This document shows positions 58,301 through 64,000 of a stretch of 64,000 nucleotides of DNA, piece after piece. This DNA comes from Phycomyces nitens (taxonomy: Eukaryota > Mucoromycota > Mucoromycetes > Mucorales > Phycomycetaceae). Both the position numbers and the translations under genes were made by a program. The stretch covers positions 8,184,001 to 8,248,000 of the forward strand of contig JAHRBC010000002.1 of assembly GCA_022702545.1 (NCBI GenBank), in the 5' to 3' direction. The notes under the pieces are model-generated. The model saw nothing but the letters and a program-made list of their open reading frames with translations, had not been told where the DNA came from and ran no database searches. Position 1 is the stretch's first letter; the number at the start of each line of letters is the position of its first letter.

Positions 58301-58405
58301 CATTGGAACAAACTAAAAGAGTTCAGCAAACATGATCGCAGAAATGCCATGCTTTCTCTTTCCTCGCATCCAGATGAAATTGTCGATCTCACCAACATTA
58401 ATTAA
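55374..58405 (+). CDS. MULE transposase fused to an OTU-like cysteine protease domain
   Basis: Exons 55374-57368, 57430-57553 and 57624-58405 (introns 61 and 70 bp) give 966 residues. Residues ~15-125 are a FAR1-like DNA-binding region. The MULE core has Asp249 (VVDATYST), Asp317 (FVTDKCAAL), the C-x-x-H helix LLCYWHMLNSVEKAF and Glu439 (QRVESAHQALKR). A SWIM finger (CLCKCRLEYGLPCHH) follows at ~525-540. A Lys-rich linker leads to an OTU-like domain: Cys765 in DGWCGLRVLAHLIY and His896 in NNNHWTTVSL. MULEs with protease partners (Ulp1 or OTU) are known in eukaryotes. The transposase would act in the nucleus; the protease role is unknown. Confidence 0.88.
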
Positions 58406-59780
58406 CTTTTCTATATTTATCTCTTTTATTTTTTGTATTTCTTTTACTCTTCACTTCTATTATTATTATCATACTTATCATTCACTTTATTAGCTAGACT
58501 TCTCTTAAATATATCCATTATATCAATTTGTTTCTTTGTATTAATCCAAGTCTATCACTCCAAGTTAAGTGATTCTCTGTACTGCTTTTTCATGAATACT
58601 ATTCGTGGGAATTTGTTTACCCTGATAATTACAAACACAATCAACAAATCACAGCTCATAAATTAAGATTTATGTTACACTGATCGATCCAAATCTCTTT
58701 GAGACATGCAAGACATTGAGTATTCAAGTGATTATTCAATCATTTCAAGAGATATATTAATGTAATTTTAATTAAAGGTAGCGATAAAATAGTAAAATGT
58801 ATAAAGTAATTTTCATTTGATTATAATCACTCAATTATGAGAAAATGATTATAATATGTGAAAATTTTGGATTTTTTCAATGAAAAAATAAAATGTATTT
58901 GGTTGTAGAATCACTTTTTTCTCATTCATTTTTTATCAAACTTTTGCAGTATCTATATATTACTTATATATTTTTGAATTTCTAATTTGTTTGACAATTT
59001 TTAGATATTTTTTTATTTTTTATATTTTTGATGAAATATCTCTTGAACATATTGCAATGAAATACAAGAAAGACATTTTAAAACAAGAATCAAAATAAAA
59101 AATAAAAAATAAAAACAGGTATGTTATGTAAAAAAAATATATCTATAACCGTGTAAACTTTTATAGACCTGCAAGCCATCAATGGCATCCTGTTCATCAT
59201 CAAAGTTTTCAGAAAATGTCTGTTTGCATGGATTATTTTATTTTATACATAAATCGCAGAAAATGATAAATATATAATTCTAAGTTCAGGTTAAGCCACA
59301 AAATGCTTACTCATCAACCCATAAATGTATTTCATTTGTCTACGGAATTTGAACACATCACAATATTCACAAATATTAGATTTTCTTCAGATAAAGTCTT
59401 TGATTCTTTCACTTGATAGTTACAGTGAGAATATATAGTATAAAAAAGTATAATGTACCAAATTATTATAATATACTAAAATAATTCTTTTAAATACTCT
59501 AAATGTAAATGTGAAGTGCAATACATATTTATTTTTGATTATCAAATTCATTGAAAATATTTGCGAAACTAATTGATGTTTTTTTGCTGTTTTTCGTGGT
59601 TTACTGTGACACCACATATTTTTTGATGCTACACAACATGTCTCATTAGACTTTGCCTTTCATAAATACTATGAAAAAAATTCATATTTAAGAATAAAGC
59701 AGCTATTATAATAGTTGAATATGTTTTAAAACGATATACACTATCTTACTCGTTATTTTTATTAAAAATAAATTTTAAGA
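58406..59780. other. AT-rich 3' region of the MULE, no gene
   Basis: Long T- and A-rich stretch with short chance frames. It lies inside the MULE between the stop at 58405 and the subterminal repeats. It presumably holds the poly(A) signal, though none stands out. Confidence 0.5.
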
Positions 59781-59789
59781 TCATTTCGT

Positions 59790-59985
59790 TGTTGGGCACG
59801 ACATTTTGAATTTTTTTTAACTCAGATAACTCTGGATGGGAGCAGACGTTTCTTGGGACACGACATTTTAAGCGGGCACGACGTTTCTCGGGACACGACA
59901 TTTTAAGCGGGCACGACGTTTCTCGGGACACGACATTTTAAGCGGGCACGACGTTTCTCAGGACACGACGTTTCTTGATAGGATA
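59790..59985. repeat. MULE subterminal tandem repeats, 35-bp unit
   Basis: Three direct 35-bp units (GGGACACGACATTTTAAGCG followed by GGCACGACGTTTCTC) lie at 59855-59959, with partial units on both sides. The core CACGACGTTT also occurs twice near the left end (55084-55118). Repeated subterminal motifs in both ends of a MULE are likely transposase-binding sites (inference). Confidence 0.8.
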
Positions 59986-60248
59986 TACAATCTTCAGATA
60001 TCATGGTGTTTGGATGTTCTCATAAAGTTGTTTACCACAATATACACTCAATGGCACAAAAATACATTGAGAATACAAACTAAAGTTAATATTCCACCTC
60101 CATTATGAATTAGAATCCTTTTTAACGTATGTCATTTATAGAAGAAATATTGCAGTGTTAGGGACCAGATCTATTTGTTAGACACCGGACAGCAAGTCAC
60201 AATTAAAATGTCCGGTAAAATCAAAACGTCGTGCCCCTAATATTAGCG

Positions 60249-60257
60249 TTGACGGAA
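60249..60257 (+). repeat. 9-bp target-site duplication of the MULE, right copy
   Basis: TTGACGGAA, matching 55066-55074. Confidence 0.85.
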
Positions 60258-60775
60258 ACCTATACACTCTGACAAAAAAGTCATCCCAAACCAGTCAAAA
60301 TTAAAAGAAAATAGTACTTTGAGACGCTGGGCGCGGTGGTTGGTGGCCGCCACCTTGAAGAAGAAGACCAGGTAAAGTAGGGCGGAGTACGAAGTAGTAG
60401 TAGAAGAAGACTAGGTGTGAAGGCAGAGGAGGCCATAACAGAGGAAGTTTCGTGAAGAATAATAAAGCGTCGATCTTTGCCTCGATAAAAACACTTTTCC
60501 TATTTTCTATATTTTGAAAACTGACTCTCATCTCCATACACCTAGTCATAAATATGATTTGACGCATCCCAGCCCTTACGGAGGGCAGCCCTATTCTCTT
60601 GAGAACGCATCCTCTTAGCAGTAGTTTATTGTCCCTCGTTACCACGCCTCCAATTGGAATAATAACCATTGCTAGCTAGTAACCCGGCTATAAACACTAG
60701 ATAACTAGAGTGTCCTTCCTCATAATAGTCCCGTAGCTAGTTACTTTTCCCAACTCAAGTACCCTTCGTGTCTAT

Positions 60776-60912
60776 AGAACCAAAAAATCGATATTTTGGT
60801 TCCTCCTAAAATAGCAAGTTTCACTTTGTTGTTATACAAATAGCCTATTAAGGTAGTGATTTTTGTTAAGTCAAACTTGAACGATTTTTTAATTATTTAC
60901 CAAACCCTCTAA
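60776..60912. mobile_element. MITE1b, right-end fragment
   Basis: It matches the right 137 bp of MITE1a (1945-2082), including AAAAAATCGATAT, AAGTTTCACTTTxTT and the terminus TTACCAAACCCTCT. The left two thirds are absent. It lies at the inner edge of the left Harbinger TIR and likely replaced part of the nuclease gene. Confidence 0.7.
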
Positions 60913-60939
60913 TATTCTTTCTTCAATAAACAACACTCT

Positions 60940-61377
60940 CACAGTATCGTCTCAAAGATGTGCAAGCCGGAGATTCTAAAAATATTCACAATATATTGTC
61001 CGGCACGCAGTCCCCAGGTCTCCTTGCCAAATGGATCCGTGTCTCCTAAGATCGCTGATTAATTATGTGTAATAGAGGATGATAAGAATATAAACAAGAG
61101 TATGTCAAGAGTGAGAATAGCTGTGGAGTGGGGGTTTGCTGAGGTAAAGAAACACTGCAAGTATTCAAAGTACAAGTATGCGATGAAGACAGGCGAAAAT
61201 GAGCCAGGAGTTGTCTACATTCTCTCAGCTGTTTTCAAAAACATGTTGCATTGTGTGCATCATGATGGATCACCCACTAATGTATACTTTGGGTTTGAGC
61301 CGTCAACAGTTGAAGAGTATATCTCTGGGTTAAGAAGAGATAAGATTGATGGAGAAGACGAAGATTATGACATATAA
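60940..61377 (+). pseudogene. Harbinger nuclease C-terminal fragment
   Basis: From about 61090 the frame reads NKSMSRVRIAVEWGFAEVKK, the conserved R-x-x-x-E-x-x-F/W block near the C-terminus of Harbinger DDE nucleases. It continues VVYILSAVFKNMLHCVHHDG to an acidic end (EDEDYDI, stop at about 61375). A TAA lies upstream, and the earlier Asp-bearing motifs were not found. Truncation may be linked to the adjacent MITE1 fragment. Confidence 0.65.
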
Positions 61378-61403
61378 TAAAAAGAAAAAGAAAACTTGTA
61401 CTA

Positions 61404-62290
61404 TCATTTAATTTTGTTTATTAACTGCTCCAACATCTTCTCAATGTTGGAGAGCTGGCCTTCCATGTTGACGAGCCGTTCCTCTTCGCTGATGCTAAGG
61501 GACCCACGGTCCTCTTCGTTCTGGCGATCGCCAGAGGCTGCTTCTGTCTCCACTGGGAGTTCTGTCTTTCGAAAACTGCCAGAACCACTGACAGCTTCCT
61601 CAACTGGAGGGGAATGGCTCCTAGGCTCGTTATTCCTGGCGTTTGCCTCCTTTTCCACACGCCGGCGCTCACGAATTTCTTTCCGGGCATTCCTTTTGTG
61701 GTTGCCTAATGCTCCGGCTAAGGCTCTCATGCACCGCTTCATCTCTGTCTTCTTCTGGTTTCTTTCAAGAACCTTCTCTCTCCCTTCTCTTTTAAAATTG
61801 TCATACATCTTCCTCTATGTTTCCAAAAATACCAATATATGTTTAGTTAGCATAGTAAAAAATATTTCAAGTTACAAATTAAGTATACCTTTTGAATGAT
61901 TATATAGACAGCTTTCTCTACTTCAGATCTATTCCTGTTTGCACCAGAAAGAGATGCAAGGTGCGATTTCTCGAAGCTTTTGCTGTAGCTCCCTACAAGT
62001 CGATCAACTGCACGGCGACATGAGTCATAACTCAATGGTGGATCACTGGGATTCACCTCGTTCAAACTGGTGAGGATTTGTGCCTATGCTTCTTTGTGCT
62101 GTCCTCTTTTGCAAGCAGGTGGGAAGACACTGGTATATTCCTTTAAGAGTGCCAACTCTTTCTTGTCGGTCCAGAAACCATTTACTCTGGAAGACCTGAC
62201 TTCTTTAACAGACAAAGAATAGTTACATTCCTTGAAACGCATATTTGTGGTGCTGCTTTCAGCATTAGTGTTTGTTTTTTCTTGTGTCAT
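61404..62290 (-). pseudogene. Harbinger-associated Myb/SANT-like protein, one TAG stop
   Basis: Exons 62290-61889 and 61814-61404 (74-bp intron, donor GTATAC) give 270 residues. Residues ~35-130 look like a trihelix/SANT fold (WTDKKELALLKEYTSVFP, DSCRRAVDRLVGSY). The second exon is basic then acidic, with a coiled-coil-like C-terminus (NMEGQLSNIEKMLEQLINKI). A single TAG follows HKEA, where Trp would fit. In active Harbingers this protein helps deliver the nuclease to the TIRs in the nucleus. Confidence 0.65.
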
Positions 62291-63108
62291 GTTGATAAAA
62301 TATTATATTTGTACGAAAGATAAAGTAGAATATCCAAAAATTACAAAAAAAAATCATCATATACCCCTTTAACAATGCAATATGCATGAATTCTGTTGCT
62401 CAGCAAATTTTGCATTTTATTGTCAAGATGAGCACCCAAAAAAAGGTGGTTTTGACACGTAGGGTACTTGGGTGAGTGTAAGTAACTGGTTACGAGGCTA
62501 CTTGTGAGGAAGGACGCTCGAGTTATCTAGTGCTTATGGCCGGGTTACTAGCTAGCAATGGTTCTTATTCCAATTGGAGGCGTGGTAATGAGGGACAATA
62601 AACTACTGCTAAGAGGATACGTTCTCGAGACAATAGATATGCACTCAGTAAGGTTTAGGGATGTGTCAAATAATATTTATGACTAGGCGTATGGGGATGA
62701 GAATCAGTTGTCAAATAAATAAAAATGGGAAAGTGATTTTAACGAGGTAAAAGAGTTGTCTTTATTATTCTTCACCAAACTTCCTATGTTATGGCCTCCT
62801 CTGCCTTCGCACCTATTCATCTACTTCTCCTTCTTCGTACTCCGCCCTACTTCGCCTGGCCTTCTGCTTCAAGGTGGCGGCCACCAACCACCACGCCCAC
62901 CGTATCAGTTTCACATTGGTTTCAAAAAAAAAACCTTCTAAAATTGGAAATTTTCTTATTTTTGCGGTGTAGTAAAAATATCACAGCAAACTTAAATCAT
63001 CCTCTAGTATTTTGTAATGTGGGCTTTTGAGAGTTGCTTTGGAGAAAAAGGCCTCAAGTATTTTATAGAATGAAAAACAAAGTGAAATAACGATAAATAA
63101 TGCAATGT

Positions 63109-64000
63109 TCAGCTTGAACGTTTCTTTTTGTTTTCTTTGGATATTATTACAGGGCTACTACATGGTGTTCTCATGCATGTCGTTACATCTTGGCCATATT
63201 CTTGTCCATTGATGGCCTTGAAAACCTTGATAGACATTTCTTCAATGATTTGCTTCGTACATAAAACGAGTTAGAATATAAGCATTTAAAAGAAATAGCC
63301 ATCACTTACTTGGACTTGATTCATTCTCTGAATTATGGATGGAACAAGCATCACATCAACCAGGTTGTCACGAACAGCATAAAATTGGCCCATTTCAATC
63401 ATTCGGTACTGACCATTGTACTTTAAATCCATCTTGTATGAAGTTATTTCAATACCTACTCAACGACTTTAGTAATAACGAAATAGACGATACTATTTAG
63501 ATTTTATACCTTCTACAAGTAGACCAACTACAACTGGATCCTTCACCTTAAATATGGCAAGCTTGTCAAGAGCCAGCTGCATCTCTTTTCCCAGCTTCAC
63601 CAGATCTTTCTCGAGATTTCCATTGCCAAAATTGCCATGCTTCTTCACTTCAATCATTAGCAATTCAAAGTTTATGGTCGATAATGGATTGAGGTAAAGG
63701 ACTAGATCTGGTATCATCAAACCCCTGTCTTTGATATAGGACACTAATCGATAGGTCATCCTATTGCTTGAATTTAGTAATTATACATGGTTCTTATATA
63801 ACATTTACCACTCGAACTTGACATCTTTGCATCTCGAGATGATGCAGTTTACAATAAACGGGCGAAGGGTTTCAACAATCAGATTCGATTCATTGTCTTT
63901 GTTTTTTGTCAAGCTCAAGAATTTATGTAGTAAGGATGCCACAATTCTCGTTGCCACTATAGCGTCATGATCTTCGCAACTCATCCTGATCTTATCGATT
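63109..64000 (-). CDS. PD-(D/E)XK-like orphan protein, C-terminal part, intact, runs off the right edge
   Basis: Exons >64000-63809, 63760-63510, 63455-63310 and 63252-63109 join with preserved phases across 48-57 bp introns and end in TGA. The first visible exon reads DAIVATRIVASLLHKFLSLT. The next has MIPDLVLYLN (Pro-Asp), LLMIEVKKHG (Glu-x-Lys), a Lys/Met helix (LVKLGKEMQLALDKL) and VVVGLLVEG, then MDLKYNGQYRMIEMGQFYAV. The tail is basic (KENKKKRSS). This is the same layout as 8704-10634, and here nothing is broken. It could be a nuclease-like effector or regulator; the function is unknown. Confidence 0.75.

Larger units (their letters stand above)
55075..60248 (+). mobile_element. complete MULE-OTU DNA transposon
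   Basis: The 5.17-kb element is bounded by the TSD TTGACGGAA. TIRs share TTAGGGGCACGACGTTTT followed by a TTTACCGGAC block and a GTGACTTG block in inverted orientation at 60160-60240. It carries one three-exon transposase gene, followed by a long AT-rich 3' region with subterminal repeats. No defect is visible in the coding region, so it may be autonomous. Confidence 0.87.
60320..62905. mobile_element. Harbinger-like element with ~450-bp TIRs
   Basis: The left arm (about 60320-60773) and right arm (about 62450-62905) are inverted copies over ~450 bp, both containing GGTGGTTGGTGGCCGCCACC and GCTAGCTAGTAACCCGGC. Inside are a C-terminal piece of a DDE_Tnp_4-type nuclease and, convergently, a Myb/SANT-like gene, the usual two-gene Harbinger composition. 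The nuclease gene lacks most of its catalytic part, so the copy is non-autonomous. Exact outer ends and TSD were not fixed. Confidence 0.7.

Noticed and set aside
59790..59985. CRISPR or satellite interpretation of the 35-bp repeats
   Set aside because: The repeats are contiguous, few, and share their motif with the opposite end of the same MULE, so they are subterminal transposon repeats.
1..64000. tRNA, rRNA or snoRNA genes
   Set aside because: No cloverleaf-like sequence, conserved rRNA core or convincing C/D box pair was noticed. A covariance-model scan would be needed to exclude small RNAs.

Overview
The window looks like nuclear DNA of an early-diverging fungus, most likely Mucoromycota and probably Mucorales. 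The evidence is short (about 50-75 bp) GT-AG introns, AT-rich spacers, no operons and no tRNA or rRNA, together with many Tc1/mariner, LINE, MULE and Harbinger relics and multi-exon orphan genes that pair C2H2 zinc fingers with poorly described domains. No housekeeping gene was recognised. This is a repeat-dense, probably subtelomeric or otherwise gene-poor region.

Layout. 0-8 kb: a degenerate gene end, a 433-bp MITE and three decayed Tc1 elements around a broken orphan gene (4.75-5.5 kb). 8.7-10.6 kb: a nine-exon gene with N-terminal zinc fingers and a C-terminal PD-(D/E)XK-like domain. 10.7-24.7 kb: a nested block made of LINE 3' ends, a LINE fragment (11.7-13.8) with a Tc1 in its tail, a 1.8-kb unit with ~180-bp terminal inverted repeats (TIRs) carrying a zinc-finger gene, a 5.2-kb LINE with a 16-bp target-site duplication (TSD), another Tc1 and another LINE. 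24.8-26.9 kb: a MULE transposase with two Trp-to-TAG stops. 27.2-28.9 kb: an intact two-exon C2H2 gene whose upstream region is a 74-bp minisatellite. 29.9-35.9 kb: a MITE next to a near full-length LINE. 36.1-38.0 and 45.8-46.9 kb: two more PD-(D/E)XK-like pseudogenes. 38.8-49.7 kb: three more copies of one Tc1 family, LINE debris and a nested MITE-in-LINE insertion. 50.9-52.2 kb: a Tc1 element with a complete DD34E transposase. 53.6-55.0 kb: a 415-bp tandem array that reads as a duplicated exon plus intron. 55.07-60.25 kb: a complete MULE with a 9-bp TSD whose transposase is fused to an OTU-like protease domain. 60.3-62.9 kb: a Harbinger-like element with ~450-bp TIRs. 63.1 kb to the end: an intact PD-(D/E)XK-like gene that continues past the window.

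Most interesting points. (1) Five loci share one layout: PD, then ExK, then a Lys-rich helix, then a V-x-G-x-L-x-x-G strand. They look like an expanded PD-(D/E)XK-like family embedded in transposons. (2) A zinc-finger orphan gene sits exactly inside long inverted repeats beside MULE-like sequence. (3) Several otherwise open transposon frames are broken only by TAG where a Trp is expected. (4) Two LINE 3' ends abut the same target motif. All functional statements are inferred from sequence patterns read by eye.
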